A DNA stretch of 64,000 bases from Kineothrix sp. MB12-C1 (GCF_030863805.1 NZ_CP132957.1:3658001-3722000), one strand, 5' to 3'. Shown: positions 25,924-35,877, counted from the stretch's first letter. Made by a program: numbers and translations. Notes: a model not told the origin generated them from the letters alone.

Positions 25924-27509
25924 TGAACGTTTTGGTCTTAAACGGTTCGCCGAAAGGGGAGCGAAGCAATACTATGCGTTTGACCCACTCCTTTTTAGAT
26001 GGAGCAGGGTGGTCGGATGCAGAAGTAATTGATGTGGCAAAAACAGATGTAAAGGGGTGTTTGGGGTGCTTCTCTTGTTGGGATAAAACGCCGGGAAAAT
26101 GTGTTATAAAGGATGGAATGGACCAAATTCTCACCAAAATGATTGATGCCGATGTGATTATTTGGTCTTTCCCGCTGTATTATTATAGCGTTCCCGGCAG
26201 CTTGAAAAATCTAATCGATCGTCAGTTACCATTAAATTTACCGTTTATGGCAGAGGGCACAGAGAGCGGCGGTCATCCGGCACGGCACGATTTGAGCCAT
26301 CAAAGGCACCTTGTGATTTCGACCTGCGGTTTTTGGACGCCGGAAGGCAATTATGAAGCAGTTATCTCTATGTTTGACCACTTTTTTGGAAAGAGTAACT
26401 ATACGACAATTTTCTGCGGCCAGGGAGAATTGTTCCGTATACCGGAAGTGAAAGCCCGCACAGATGCATATTTGGAAGTCATATGCCGTGCAGGGACAGA
26501 GTATGCCGACGGAGGGATTCATGTCGGAACACAGGAGGAGCTTATGGAACCCCTGTATCCCCGCAATGTGTTTGAGAAAATGGCAGATGCTTCGTGGGGA
26601 ATTGCCAAAGATGGGGATTCGACAGCTCCTATAGACGATAGTCTGAACTTTACAACGCAGATGGCAGCTTTATATAGGCCGGACAGTGTGGAGCGTATCG
26701 TGGAGTTTTATTACACTGATATCGAGAAAACCTATCAAATTCTGCTGACGAAGCATGGTTCAGAGGTCATAGCAGACAATTTTAAGCCGTACACGACGAG
26801 GATTGAAACGCCATACTCGGTTTGGCGTTCTATTGCCCGTGGGGAGATTACCGGACAGGAAGCATTATTTCAACGTCTTTATAAGGTTATTGGTGATTTT
26901 AACCTTATGCTAAAATGGGATGAATTGTTCGGTGTGCAAATGCCGCCAAAGAGGACGGAACATCAGACATTGCGAACGACCAATATGCTTCTTTTGCTTG
27001 CACCGTGGATTATCATCTGGGCTGCAATCGCAATAGATCCTATTGTCGGCAGCGCGACAGGCATAGTTGCCGCTGCACTCATTCCTCTGTTATGGATTGT
27101 ATTCCGTCCTGTTATCTACGAGCAAGTCAGCATTCCTATTGTAGCGGGACTTTCGCTGGCAGTTTTACTTGGAATGGATGCAAGGGTTATTGTTTCCGGC
27201 AGTTATTTGATATTTGGGCTGATGTGGCTTATCGGTGCGTTTCCTAAGATTCCCCTGACCGCTCATTACAGTGCAAAGGGCTACGGCGGGGAAAAAGCCT
27301 TTGCAAATCCGCTTTTTATCAGTACGAACCGTATACTGACTGCCGCCTGGGGTGTTCTATATCTTGTTATACCGGTTTGGACTTATATTCTGATGGGAAC
27401 GAGATTTTCTCCCTATGTAGGGCTAATCAATTCAGCCCTTCCTATGCTGATGGGTGTGTTCACGGCATGGTTTCAAAAATGGTATCCGGCACAATATGCT
27501 AGAGGATAA
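25923..27509 (+). CDS. Flavodoxin-fold FMN reductase fused to SCP2-like and membrane domains
   Basis: Product of 528 residues from the ATG at 25923, which overlaps the padR stop. N-terminal FMN-binding flavodoxin-like domain (about 1-190): LVLNGSPKGERSNT for FMN phosphate, GCFSCW, and SFPLYYYSVPGSLKNLIDR. The middle part (about 255-330), with ETPYSVWRSIARGEITGQEA and GDFNLMLKWDELF, resembles an SCP2 sterol-carrier domain. The C-terminal ~190 residues hold six or so hydrophobic helices. It may be a membrane-bound quinone or xenobiotic reductase with a lipid-binding module; the substrate is unknown. Confidence 0.82.
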   Translation: MNVLVLNGSPKGERSNTMRLTHSFLDGAGWSDAEVIDVAKTDVKGCLGCFSCWDKTPGKCVIKDGMDQILTKMIDADVIIWSFPLYYYSVPGSLKNLIDRQLPLNLPFMAEGTESGGHPARHDLSHQRHLVISTCGFWTPEGNYEAVISMFDHFFGKSNYTTIFCGQGELFRIPEVKARTDAYLEVICRAGTEYADGGIHVGTQEELMEPLYPRNVFEKMADASWGIAKDGDSTAPIDDSLNFTTQMAALYRPDSVERIVEFYYTDIEKTYQILLTKHGSEVIADNFKPYTTRIETPYSVWRSIARGEITGQEALFQRLYKVIGDFNLMLKWDELFGVQMPPKRTEHQTLRTTNMLLLLAPWIIIWAAIAIDPIVGSATGIVAAALIPLLWIVFRPVIYEQVSIPIVAGLSLAVLLGMDARVIVSGSYLIFGLMWLIGAFPKIPLTAHYSAKGYGGEKAFANPLFISTNRILTAAWGVLYLVIPVWTYILMGTRFSPYVGLINSALPMLMGVFTAWFQKWYPAQYARG

Positions 27510-27556
27510 GTGCAGATGCATCAGATAAGAATAATTCGTAAACAGTAATAAACAAG

Positions 27557-27596
27557 AAGCGCCAGATACCGTTTAGATATCTGGCGCTTAAGTTTT
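27557..27596. terminator. Bidirectional terminator between flavoprotein and potD
   Basis: AAGCGCCAGATA (27557-27568) is exactly complementary to 27578-27589 with a 9-nt loop. Both flanks are T/A rich. The convergent genes on either side fit a shared terminator. Confidence 0.8.
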
Positions 27597-27664
27597 GATT
27601 AAATACAGATAAACTCAGCTATACAATCTCATCCGCAGCCATCTGGCCGGGCAGGATTTTCTTA

Positions 27665-28726
27665 TTAATTTGACTTCACTACTTTCCAAAGCTCATTATA
27701 CATATAGTCACCGTCTTCCCCCAGATATTGGAATGTCTCCAGATTGGAATATTGTGATAAATCCGGGAAAGCAATGGTAGAGTTCTTAATATCCTCATCC
27801 TCAATCAGTTCTCTGGCAGCATCGTTTGGTGTGGAATAAGTGATATATTCGAAGTTTTGCAGAGCGATATCAGGACGGCACATGAAATCGATGAACTTTT
27901 CTGCATTCTCTTTATTCTTGGAGTTTTTAGTGATTACCCAGGAATCAATCCATACGTTCGTTCCTTCCTTCGGAATAACGTATTCCAGATCGGGATTCTC
28001 TCTTTGTGTGAAGATAGCCTCTCCCGAATAAATAACACCGATAGCAGCCTCTCCGCCAATCATTTTATCGCGGACCTGATCGATAACGTAAGCTTGAACG
28101 AGAGGTTTTTGCTCTATCAAAGAGTTCTTTGCCGCTTCGAGCTCGGCAGTATCTGTGGAGTTCATGGAATAGCCGTTTAATTTCAAAGAGACCATAAAGG
28201 CATCGCGAACGGAATCCTGCATTAAAATATTATCTTTATATTCTTCGTCCCATAATATGCTCCAACTGTCAACGGGCTTATCTACCATCGTCTTATTGTA
28301 GAGAATTCCTACGGTTCCCCAGCAGTAAGGTACGGAATACTTGTTTTCGGAGTCAAATTCCTGTGCCTGCTCCCAATACTGTGCTCCGATATTGGCTTTT
28401 GCATTAGGAATATTGTCGAAATTAAGTTCGGCAAGCAAATCATTGTCGATCATCTTTTGAATCATGTAATCGGAAGGGCAGATAACATCGTATTCGGAAG
28501 CCCCGGCTTCAATCTTGGGATACATGATTTCGTTCGTTTCAAATTCGTCATAAATAACTTTGATTCCTGTTTCCTCTTCGAAAAGGCCGATAACATCGGG
28601 ATCCATATACTCGCCCCAATTATATACGATAACCTCTCCGTTTGTTCCGGAAGAGGAAGATGCGCAGCCTGCAAAAGACAGAAGAACCACGCCAGATACA
28701 CATAGCATAGATAATAATTTTTTCAT
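27665..28726 (-). CDS. potD: Spermidine/putrescine ABC transporter, substrate-binding lipoprotein
   Basis: Extracytoplasmic polyamine-binding protein of 353 residues. The lipoprotein signal peptide ends with FAG-Cys21. The mature part begins with VIVYNWGEYMDPDVI, and YDVICPSDYMI and WGTVGILYNKTMVD are typical of PotD/PotF. It is the last gene of the minus-strand operon regulator-potA-potB-potC-potD and delivers substrate to PotBC. Confidence 0.94.
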   Translation of the reverse strand: MKKLLSMLCVSGVVLLSFAGCASSSSGTNGEVIVYNWGEYMDPDVIGLFEEETGIKVIYDEFETNEIMYPKIEAGASEYDVICPSDYMIQKMIDNDLLAELNFDNIPNAKANIGAQYWEQAQEFDSENKYSVPYCWGTVGILYNKTMVDKPVDSWSILWDEEYKDNILMQDSVRDAFMVSLKLNGYSMNSTDTAELEAAKNSLIEQKPLVQAYVIDQVRDKMIGGEAAIGVIYSGEAIFTQRENPDLEYVIPKEGTNVWIDSWVITKNSKNKENAEKFIDFMCRPDIALQNFEYITYSTPNDAARELIEDEDIKNSTIAFPDLSQYSNLETFQYLGEDGDYMYNELWKVVKSN

Positions 28727-28752
28727 AGTGGTAATATCCTCCTAACTTATTT

Positions 28753-29523
28753 TCATGATTTTTCTTTCGGTGCTTTATTTACAAGGAATAGAAGTAATAG
28801 CACTGTAACGAAGATAATAGTGGACAGCGCGTACATTTCGGGTTTGATTCCTTTTTTTACTTCGGTATAAATCTTCGTGGAAAGCGTATCAACACCGGCA
28901 CCCTTCGTGAAGTGAGTGATGATAAAGTCGTCCAAAGACATGGTAAAAGCCATCAGAAATCCTGATAATACACCCGGCAGTATGTCGGGAAAGACTACTT
29001 TGAAAAATGCGAGAACAGGAGAAGCACCGAGATCTAAAGCGGCCTCATAAGTACTGGGACTTAACTGTTTCATTCGCGGCATAACACATAAGATAACATA
29101 AGGAATGTTAAAGGTAATATGTGCTAAGAGAATCGTTCCCAAACCAAATTTAAGTCCTAAGCTGATGAAAAGGAGCATAAGGGAAATGCCCGTTACGATA
29201 TCCGCATTCAGCATAGGGATGTTCGTTACACCCATTATAATGCTGCGTCCTCGTTTATTCATACTGTTAATAGCGATACAAGCGACGGTTCCGATAATGA
29301 CGGCTACCAGAGAGGAGATGAACGCGATGAGAAGCGTATTCCAGAGGGCTTGCATGATTTCTCTATTTTCAAAAAGAGAGAAATACCATTTGACAGTAAA
29401 ACCTCCCCACTTTGCTCTTGTCCGGCTGGCATTGAAGGATAATACCATAAGAGTGGCGATAGGGGCATAGAGGAAAATAAAAATAAGGGCTATATATATT
29501 TTTTTAGCAGTTGTTCGTATCAT
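28753..29523 (-). CDS. potC: Spermidine/putrescine ABC transporter permease PotC
   Basis: Inner permease subunit of 256 residues with six hydrophobic helices. The EAA loop reads AALDLGASPVLAFFKVVFPDILPG, the coupling site for PotA. The gene overlaps potB by 4 bp and lies 26 bp before potD. PotC-type features are the short N-terminal tail and the FLMAFTMSLDDFIITHF segment. Confidence 0.94.
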   Translation of the reverse strand: MIRTTAKKIYIALIFIFLYAPIATLMVLSFNASRTRAKWGGFTVKWYFSLFENREIMQALWNTLLIAFISSLVAVIIGTVACIAINSMNKRGRSIIMGVTNIPMLNADIVTGISLMLLFISLGLKFGLGTILLAHITFNIPYVILCVMPRMKQLSPSTYEAALDLGASPVLAFFKVVFPDILPGVLSGFLMAFTMSLDDFIITHFTKGAGVDTLSTKIYTEVKKGIKPEMYALSTIIFVTVLLLLFLVNKAPKEKS

Positions 29524-30350
29524 AATGCGGATCCCTCCCCATCTTTATCGAAGATAGCGGAGGCGATCATATTAATGAGAATGAAAATCATAAGTACGAT
29601 AGAAAGTCCGCTTCCCAAGTGCCAATTGCCCGCCTGTGTGAATTCCTCTTCAATAACATTACCGATTAAAAGAATCTTGCTTCCACCGAGGAGTTTACTG
29701 ATAACGAAGGTGGTAAGCGCCGGAATGAATACCATGGTAATACCGCTAATCACTCCGGGAAGGGAGAGGGGGAACGTGATCTTGAAAAAGGTCTGTATAT
29801 TGTTCGCACCTAAATCCTTAGCAGCATTGATGACATTCGAGTCAATCTTTACAAGTGAGTTGTAAAGGGGCAGCACCATAAATGGTAAAAAGTTGTAAAC
29901 CATGCCGAGAATAATGGCATAAGGTGTATTGATAATATTCAAGGCAGGCAGATGAAGGAAGGAGAGTATATTATTAATAACTCCTGTTTTCTCCAAAAGA
30001 GTCTGCCATGCAAGCGTACGGAGCAAAAAGTTCATCCACATGGGAAGGATGAAGATAAGTACGATAAAACTATGCTGATTTACGTTCATATTTGCCAGAA
30101 TCATCGCAAGGGGATAAGCGAGGAAAAAGCAAATGATCGTACTGATTAGGGACAAACCGAGAGAAAGCCAGAGCGCTTTAGCATGTTCTGCTGACATCAT
30201 AGCAACTACATTTTCAGCGGTAAAAGTACCGCTTTTATCGGTTAATCCATAGTAAAATACCATACATAGAGGAACGACAATGAAAATAATCGCCCATGTA
30301 ATATACGGAGAGGATAAAAGCCACTGAGATGATTTCTTATTCTTCAACAC
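29520..30350 (-). CDS. potB: Spermidine/putrescine ABC transporter permease PotB
   Basis: Permease subunit of 276 residues, six hydrophobic helices, EAA loop [20 protein letters not shown]. It overlaps potA by 14 bp and potC by 4 bp, indicating tight translational coupling. It pairs with PotC to form the channel. Confidence 0.94.
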   Translation of the reverse strand: MLKNKKSSQWLLSSPYITWAIIFIVVPLCMVFYYGLTDKSGTFTAENVVAMMSAEHAKALWLSLGLSLISTIICFFLAYPLAMILANMNVNQHSFIVLIFILPMWMNFLLRTLAWQTLLEKTGVINNILSFLHLPALNIINTPYAIILGMVYNFLPFMVLPLYNSLVKIDSNVINAAKDLGANNIQTFFKITFPLSLPGVISGITMVFIPALTTFVISKLLGGSKILLIGNVIEEEFTQAGNWHLGSGLSIVLMIFILINMIASAIFDKDGEGSAL

Positions 30351-31410
30351 CTACCGCCTCCTCGTCTTCTGATGCCGGTTTATTCATAATTTGGATGTTA
30401 AAAGGATCGACCTTAATACCTACCGGTGTTCCTACGGGGAACATGCCGGTGGAATGGACGAGCCATTCAAAGCCGCCCGCAGTAACCTCCATTTCATAGT
30501 GAACGCCCTTGAAGATTAAATGGGTAACAACGCCTTGAATGTTTCCAGCTTCCGGCTTTGTAAGTTCGATATCTTCAGGGCGGATTACCACGTCTACCGG
30601 TTTGTTATGTCCAAAGCCTGTATCCACGCAAGTAAATTTCGCACCGAGGATGGATACCAGCTTATCTTCAAGCATCATGGCATCAATAATATTGCTGTCT
30701 CCGATAAAGTCAGCGACAAAGGCATTCTCGGGTTCGTTATATATGATTTCAGGAGTTCCGATCTGCTGAATATAGCCCTGATTCATAACCACAATAGTAT
30801 CGGACATGGTGAGAGCTTCTTCCTGATCATGGGTCACATAGATAAAGGTAATTCCGAGTTCATTCTTCAGACGAATCAGCTCATATTGCATATCCTGACG
30901 AAGTTTCAAGTCAAGAGCGCCTAAGGGTTCATCCAGAAGAAGTACCTTAGGCTCGTTAACAATAGCCCTGGCAATAGCGATACGCTGTTGCTGGCCGCCG
31001 CTTAATGAGTCGGGCATACGTTTTTCATATCCATCCAGATTAACTAACTTTAAGGCATATTTAATCTTATCGTCGATATAGCTTTTACTTTTATTCTTAA
31101 TCTTCAATCCAAAAGCGATGTTTTCTGCAATATTCATATGAGTGAACAGAGCATATTTCTGGAATACAGTATTAAGCAGGCGTTTGTTGGGCGGTGTGGA
31201 GGTAATATCCTTACCGTCAAAAACAACCCGGCCATGGTCCGGGTTGACAAAGCCGCCGAGAATACGCAGCGTAGTTGTTTTTCCACATCCACTTGGACCT
31301 AATAGTGTAAGAAATTCATTTTCATGGATGCTCAGATTCAGTTCATCGAGCACCATTTCTCCATCAAAAGATTTCGATATATCAATTAGATTAATTAATT
31401 CTTTGTTCAT
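30337..31410 (-). CDS. potA: Spermidine/putrescine ABC transporter ATPase
   Basis: Cytosolic ATPase of 357 residues. Walker [10 protein letters not shown] is at 38-46, with the signature LSGGQQQR and Walker [13 protein letters not shown] (about 130-165). The C-terminal TOBE-type domain (about 240-340) contains [10 protein letters not shown]. It is the first structural gene after the regulator, 62 bp away. Confidence 0.95.
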   Translation of the reverse strand: MNKELINLIDISKSFDGEMVLDELNLSIHENEFLTLLGPSGCGKTTTLRILGGFVNPDHGRVVFDGKDITSTPPNKRLLNTVFQKYALFTHMNIAENIAFGLKIKNKSKSYIDDKIKYALKLVNLDGYEKRMPDSLSGGQQQRIAIARAIVNEPKVLLLDEPLGALDLKLRQDMQYELIRLKNELGITFIYVTHDQEEALTMSDTIVVMNQGYIQQIGTPEIIYNEPENAFVADFIGDSNIIDAMMLEDKLVSILGAKFTCVDTGFGHNKPVDVVIRPEDIELTKPEAGNIQGVVTHLIFKGVHYEMEVTAGGFEWLVHSTGMFPVGTPVGIKVDPFNIQIMNKPASEDEEAVGVEE

Positions 31411-31472
31411 ATAAACAATCCTCCGGTAGGTAAAATAATCTTAAGTATAATCCAAAGTCAGGCTAAGGACTA

Positions 31473-32015
31473 TTAAAAACTTGGCGGAGAGCTAACCCAA
31501 AGGATGACTGCTCCGGTTTTCTTATTTGCTGTAATATAATGAGTGGTATTGGAGGTGAAGTAAAACGTCTCCCCCTTTTTAGCACGGATTGTTTTCTTAC
31601 CCAATGTAATAATAATACTGCCGGCGAGTACATATCCGAATTCCTCCCCCTCATGGGGATTGTCGGGATATGTGGAACCACCGGGTTCCAGAGTGAGCCG
31701 GATCGGTTCCATAATGTTTTTCTGCGCATTAGGAATAATCCACTCAATCTTATTGCCAAGTTCATCATCTATTTTTTCAAAGTAATCTGTTTCATGAAAG
31801 ACGATTTGCTCCTCCTGAGGATTTTCAGAGAAAAACTCTTGTAAATCAGTTCCTAGGCATTGCAAAATATCCATTAACGTGGCGATGGAAGGAGATGTCA
31901 GATCGCGTTCCAACTGAGAAATAAAGCCTTTTGATAATTCGCATCGGGAAGCGAGTTCCTCCTGCGTCAGCCCTTTTTGTATTCTTAATTCTTTTAATTT
32001 ATTTCCAATTTTCAT
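31473..32015 (-). CDS. XRE-cupin transcriptional regulator of the pot operon
   Basis: Product of 180 residues, ATG 32015 on the minus strand. HTH at about 6-60 (KGLTQEELASRCELSKGFISQLE...), and a C-terminal cupin (about 105-178; GEEFGYVLAGSIIITLG). This architecture (PuuR-like) commonly senses polyamines or related metabolites and sits upstream of potABCD. A consensus promoter and a dyad lie just upstream, so autoregulation is likely. The ligand is inferred, not shown. Confidence 0.9.
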   Translation of the reverse strand: MKIGNKLKELRIQKGLTQEELASRCELSKGFISQLERDLTSPSIATLMDILQCLGTDLQEFFSENPQEEQIVFHETDYFEKIDDELGNKIEWIIPNAQKNIMEPIRLTLEPGGSTYPDNPHEGEEFGYVLAGSIIITLGKKTIRAKKGETFYFTSNTTHYITANKKTGAVILWVSSPPSF

Positions 32016-32077
32016 AAGTTACCACTTTTCTAAAAGGGAAGTGTCATATCCTTTTGTCAAGAAAAGGTAAACACAAA

Positions 32078-32094
32078 GTTTACTGGTACTAAAC
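32078..32094 (-). promoter_or_regulatory. Candidate operator of the XRE-cupin regulator
   Basis: GTTTACTGGTACTAAAC: half-sites GTTTA and TAAAC flank a 7-bp centre. It starts about 15 bp downstream of the minus-strand -10 box, a position where a bound repressor would block transcription of the regulator and pot genes. Confidence 0.55.
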
Positions 32095-32108
32095 AAACAC
32101 TGATATCA

Positions 32109-32136
32109 ATTATACTAGGACTTAATACAATGTCAA
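32109..32136 (-). promoter_or_regulatory. Consensus promoter of the regulator-potABCD operon
   Basis: On the minus strand TTGACA (complement of 32131-32136), 16-bp spacer and TATAAT (complement of 32109-32114). All twelve hexamer bases match consensus. The regulator start lies about 94 bp downstream. Confidence 0.85.
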
Positions 32137-32190
32137 TAGAAAAAATAGGAAAAATAAAGAATTTAAGATCCAGAAAATTCAGAATGTCAG

Positions 32191-32219
32191 TTAACAAAAA
32201 AATCCCTTTATGGTATACT
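32191..32219 (+). promoter_or_regulatory. Promoter of the lactonase-family gene
   Basis: TTAACA (32191-32196), 17-bp spacer, TATACT (32214-32219) with an extended TGG. It is divergent from the pot operon promoter, 55-80 bp away. Confidence 0.8.
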
Positions 32220-32259
32220 GTCTAAAAAGGTCAGAAATCTAAAAAAGGAGAATAATCCT

Positions 32260-33330
32260 ATGGGAAATGAAAAATATGTAGCATATGTTTCTACCTATAC
32301 AACAGGGGTGGGGGACAAGCGCGGAATAAAAATTTATGATGTAGATGTAAAGAAAGGAAGAATGACGGAAAAAAATCATGTGGAAATTACGAACTCTTCC
32401 TATATAACAATATCTCACAACCAGAAATATCTTTATTCGATTACGGACTTCGGTGTGGAAGCTTATGAAATCTTGGAAAATGGTGATCTTAAAATGATTA
32501 ACTTCGCCTCGATCAATGGAATGAGAGGCTGTTATCTATCTACGGATTACCACGATGAGTATCTCTTTGTAGCGGGGTATCATGACGGTAAGATAACGGT
32601 GCTGCGGTTGACGGATAATGGTGCTATCAGCCATATTACGGATGAAATCTTTCATAAAGGTCTTGGAAGTATGGCGGAGAGGCATTCCCGCCCTCATGTG
32701 AATTGTGTGAAAATGACGAGGGATAATAGATATCTATGTGCGGCTGATTTGGGAATGGATCATGTAAAGGTATATTCGGTTGACAGGGAAAAAGGGACCT
32801 TGAAGTTAGCGGACGTTATCAGAAGTGAGCAGGAGTCCGCACCGAGACATCTCAAGTTCTCAAAGGATGGCAGATTTCTTTATATTGTGCATGAACTGAA
32901 AAACTATATCGATGTTTACAAATATGAAAATAAGAACAATAATCCGGAATTTGAGAAAATACAAAATATTTCTACGCTGAATGAATATCATTCCAGCAAT
33001 GCGGCAGCCAGCGCGCTTAATTTTTCTTTTGATTTCAATTACCTGCTTAGTTCTAATTCGGGAGATAACAGCGTCATTATTTATAGGATAGATCAAGAAA
33101 CAGGGATGCTTACCAAGCTGTTTTGTCTGCCTGTAAGCGGAGACTATCCGAAAGATGCTTCCCTTTTCCCGGATAATAAGCATTTGGTCTCCTTAAATCA
33201 TGAATCTAATAGTATGACCTTTTTTAATGTGGATACACAGAAGGGACTGCTGGTGATGAATGGGCCAGAAGTGAAGGTGGAGCAGCCGAACTGTATTATT
33301 TTTCATAAACTTACGAATGTAAAGAATTAA
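32260..33330 (+). CDS. Lactonase-family seven-bladed beta-propeller protein
   Basis: Product of 356 residues, ATG 32260 after AAAAAAGGAG. Repeated blades such as VAYVSTYTTG, YLYSITDFGVEAYEI, YLCAADLGMDHVKVY, RFLYIVHELKNYIDVY and YLLSSNSGDNSVIIY are typical of the YbhE/6-phosphogluconolactonase family (PF10282). A role in the oxidative pentose phosphate pathway is possible, but many family members act on other substrates and no zwf is nearby. Cytosolic; no signal peptide. Confidence 0.85.
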   Translation: MGNEKYVAYVSTYTTGVGDKRGIKIYDVDVKKGRMTEKNHVEITNSSYITISHNQKYLYSITDFGVEAYEILENGDLKMINFASINGMRGCYLSTDYHDEYLFVAGYHDGKITVLRLTDNGAISHITDEIFHKGLGSMAERHSRPHVNCVKMTRDNRYLCAADLGMDHVKVYSVDREKGTLKLADVIRSEQESAPRHLKFSKDGRFLYIVHELKNYIDVYKYENKNNNPEFEKIQNISTLNEYHSSNAAASALNFSFDFNYLLSSNSGDNSVIIYRIDQETGMLTKLFCLPVSGDYPKDASLFPDNKHLVSLNHESNSMTFFNVDTQKGLLVMNGPEVKVEQPNCIIFHKLTNVKN

Positions 33331-33474
33331 AAAGGTGATACTTATTTACTAGGAAAAAATAGTGTACAAATGCGATAAATATGATATCATATATTGTAGA
33401 AAATTGTGTTTATTTGCAAGGAATACGAATATTGTGTAACTCTTCAAATAAGTGCGGCGGAGATGTGGTATCGT

Positions 33475-34551
33475 ATGGATAAAGAGTTTAGAGAAAATGT
33501 ACGGAATGTTTTTTTGAAAATAGTGAAAAAAAACAAACATTTAAAAGAGCCAATGCTATTTTTTTTGACAGTTGTGTTGACAGGATATTATTCGCTGCGG
33601 CATTTTAAAGATAACGGGAAGAGATATGCCGGTGTAGGTTTCGTTGTCTTATTTTTTATGTTAAATAGTAGTTTCGCATTTTCTTTTCCGATGGAAGATG
33701 AGAGCGCTTCAATTTCGGATTCAACTGAATCCATAGGGAAGTTTGACGAAGCCTCCGTTATGGAGGATGCAGAGCCGGTCCTAATAAATAATCAGGAGGC
33801 TCCGGTTGCTACGGAAGTAATAGAAGAGACAGAAGAGGTGGATTTCTACAGAATGTCAGAGCATCATGGATTGGAGGATGAGGATCAGTATACTCTGGAA
33901 GATATTCTGGAAGAAAATGAGGAATATGGAGATAGTATAAATAACGAAAGTAAGAGGGAAGAGGGAACGGAGACTGAATTCAATTCGGATGACTGGCGAC
34001 TTGTTCTTATTAATAAGCAACATCCGATTCCCGATGATTATACGTTTGAGCTTGTAACGATCAAAGGCAGTATGCAATGTGACGGGCGTATCAGAGAGGA
34101 ATTGTTCGCTATGCTTCAAGGGGCGAAGGATAATGACATCAACCTGGTAATTCGTTCTCCTTATCGCGATATGAGCAGGCAGGAATATTTATTTAACCGT
34201 AAGATTAAATCATATATGCAGAAGAAAATGTCGTATATGGATGCTTATAAGATAGCGTCACAGACGGTAACGGTACCGGGGGCGAGCGAACATCAGATAG
34301 GACTTGCTATAGATATTACGAGTGACGGGTATGCGGCACTGGATCGAGGATTCGGTGATACCGAGGCAGGAAAGTGGCTGGCTGAGCATAGCTGTGAATA
34401 TGGTTTTATCTTGCGTTATCCCGCGGGGAAGGAAAACATCACCGGTATAGAATATGAACCGTGGCATTTTCGTTATGTAGGAAAAGAAGCAGCGACAATT
34501 ATTATGGAAGAAGGAATTACGCTGGAAGAATTTACAGAAAGTTACCTATAA
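33475..34551 (+). CDS. VanY/M15B-type D-alanyl-D-alanine carboxypeptidase
   Basis: Product of 358 residues from ATG 33475. Two hydrophobic stretches (about 25-42 and 50-68) anchor it; an acidic linker (about 70-170) precedes the peptidase domain. Zinc ligands are in SEHQIGLAIDI (His, Asp) and EPWHFRY (His), and the FNRKI and SPYRDMSRQ segments match VanY. It likely trims the terminal D-Ala of peptidoglycan stem peptides outside the membrane. The start is not certain: GGCGGAG lies about 11 nt upstream and ATG 33463 is also in frame. Confidence 0.88.
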   Translation: MDKEFRENVRNVFLKIVKKNKHLKEPMLFFLTVVLTGYYSLRHFKDNGKRYAGVGFVVLFFMLNSSFAFSFPMEDESASISDSTESIGKFDEASVMEDAEPVLINNQEAPVATEVIEETEEVDFYRMSEHHGLEDEDQYTLEDILEENEEYGDSINNESKREEGTETEFNSDDWRLVLINKQHPIPDDYTFELVTIKGSMQCDGRIREELFAMLQGAKDNDINLVIRSPYRDMSRQEYLFNRKIKSYMQKKMSYMDAYKIASQTVTVPGASEHQIGLAIDITSDGYAALDRGFGDTEAGKWLAEHSCEYGFILRYPAGKENITGIEYEPWHFRYVGKEAATIIMEEGITLEEFTESYL

Positions 34552-34575
34552 CAATACAGGCAGGAAAGTGAAAAT

Positions 34576-35703
34576 ATGTATCGATTAATCAAGCAGGAGG
34601 GCAGAGCCAAAAGAGGCGAGCTGCATACCGTGCACGGCGTTATTCAGACACCGGTATTTATGAATGTGGGAACGGTAGCGGCTATTAAAGGTGCCGTTTC
34701 TACAGAAGATTTAGAGCAGATCAAGACACAGGTGGAGTTATCTAATACCTATCATCTCCATGTAAGGACAGGCGATGAAGTGATAAAGAAACTGGGAGGA
34801 CTTCATAAGTTCATGTCCTGGGAGAAGCCTATTTTGACCGATTCGGGAGGATTTCAGGTGTTTTCATTATCCTCTCTTAGGAAGATTAAAGAAGAAGGCG
34901 TTTATTTCCAATCACATATCGATGGGCGCAAGATTTTCATGGGACCGGAAGAGAGTATGAAGATTCAGTCGAATCTGGCATCGACCATAGCGATGGCATT
35001 CGATGAATGTCCTTCCAGCAAGGCGGAACGCGGCTATGTGCAGGCGTCTGTGGATCGAACGGTCAGATGGTTGGAACGCTGCAAGAAAGAGATGAGCCGT
35101 TTGAATGGTTTGGAAGATACCATTAATAAAAAGCAGATGCTCTTCGCTATCAATCAGGGAGCGATTTTTTCGGATATCCGCATAGAACACGCTAAGATTA
35201 TTTCAGAAATGGAACTGGATGGCTATGCAGTGGGCGGACTTGCTGTAGGGGAGAGCCACGAAGAAATGTACTATATTCTGGAAGAAACTGTTCCTCACCT
35301 TCCGGTGGACAAACCTACTTATTTAATGGGAGTAGGCACGCCGGCCAATATTTTAGAAGGCGTGGAGCGCGGTATTGACTTCTTCGATTGTGTGTATCCG
35401 ACCAGGAACGGACGCCACGGACATTTATATACGAATCGGGGAAAAATCAATTTATTTAATGCGAAGTTTGAACTGGATGAACGTCCCATTGAAGAAGGAT
35501 GCGGATGTCCGGCATGCCGCAGATATTCCCGGGCATATATAAGACATCTGTTAAAAGCGAAAGAAATGCTGGGAATGCGGCTTTGCGTTCTTCATAACCT
35601 CTATTTTTATAATACAATGATGGAAGAGATCAGAGAAGCTCTCGATGAAGGTAACTTCGCCGCTTATAAAAAGCGGAAATTAGAAGGCATGACGGAAGGC
35701 TGA
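34576..35703 (+). CDS. tgt: Queuine/preQ1 tRNA-ribosyltransferase
   Basis: Exchanges guanine-34 for preQ1 in GUN-anticodon tRNAs. It has 375 residues, ATG 34576. The substrate pocket motif DSGGFQVFSL, the GGLAVGE loop, the nucleophile region GIDFFDCVYPTRNGRHG and the zinc ligands CGCPAC...H are all present. It is followed by yajC as in many bacteria; queA is not adjacent. Confidence 0.96.
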   Translation: MYRLIKQEGRAKRGELHTVHGVIQTPVFMNVGTVAAIKGAVSTEDLEQIKTQVELSNTYHLHVRTGDEVIKKLGGLHKFMSWEKPILTDSGGFQVFSLSSLRKIKEEGVYFQSHIDGRKIFMGPEESMKIQSNLASTIAMAFDECPSSKAERGYVQASVDRTVRWLERCKKEMSRLNGLEDTINKKQMLFAINQGAIFSDIRIEHAKIISEMELDGYAVGGLAVGESHEEMYYILEETVPHLPVDKPTYLMGVGTPANILEGVERGIDFFDCVYPTRNGRHGHLYTNRGKINLFNAKFELDERPIEEGCGCPACRRYSRAYIRHLLKAKEMLGMRLCVLHNLYFYNTMMEEIREALDEGNFAAYKKRKLEGMTEG

Positions 35704-35710
35704 TTGATAT

Positions 35711-35775
35711 GCAGCCCCCGCCGTAGATGGCTTAAATGGGCTGAGTATGGTTGCGGTACGCACCCGCAGGGTGTG
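35711..35775 (+). other. Structured GC-rich intergenic segment after tgt
   Basis: CAGCCC (35712-35717) can pair with GGGCTG (35738-35743), and TGCGG (35752-35756) with CCGCA (35764-35768); CACCC/GGGTG (35761-35773) is an alternative. There is no T-tract. It is more GC-rich than its surroundings. It may terminate or process the tgt transcript. Confidence 0.4.
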
Positions 35776-35804
35776 AATCATAACATAAAAAGTGAATAAA
35801 CTAC

Positions 35805-35833
35805 TTGTTTTATACATTGAAGTTGTGTATGAT
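35805..35833 (+). promoter_or_regulatory. Promoter of yajC
   Basis: TTGTTT (35805-35810), 17-bp spacer, TATGAT (35828-35833), 45 bp before the yajC start. Confidence 0.65.
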
Positions 35834-35877
35834 ATTTTTTAGAATAAGGAAAGAAGAGACATTAGGAGGAATTACGA

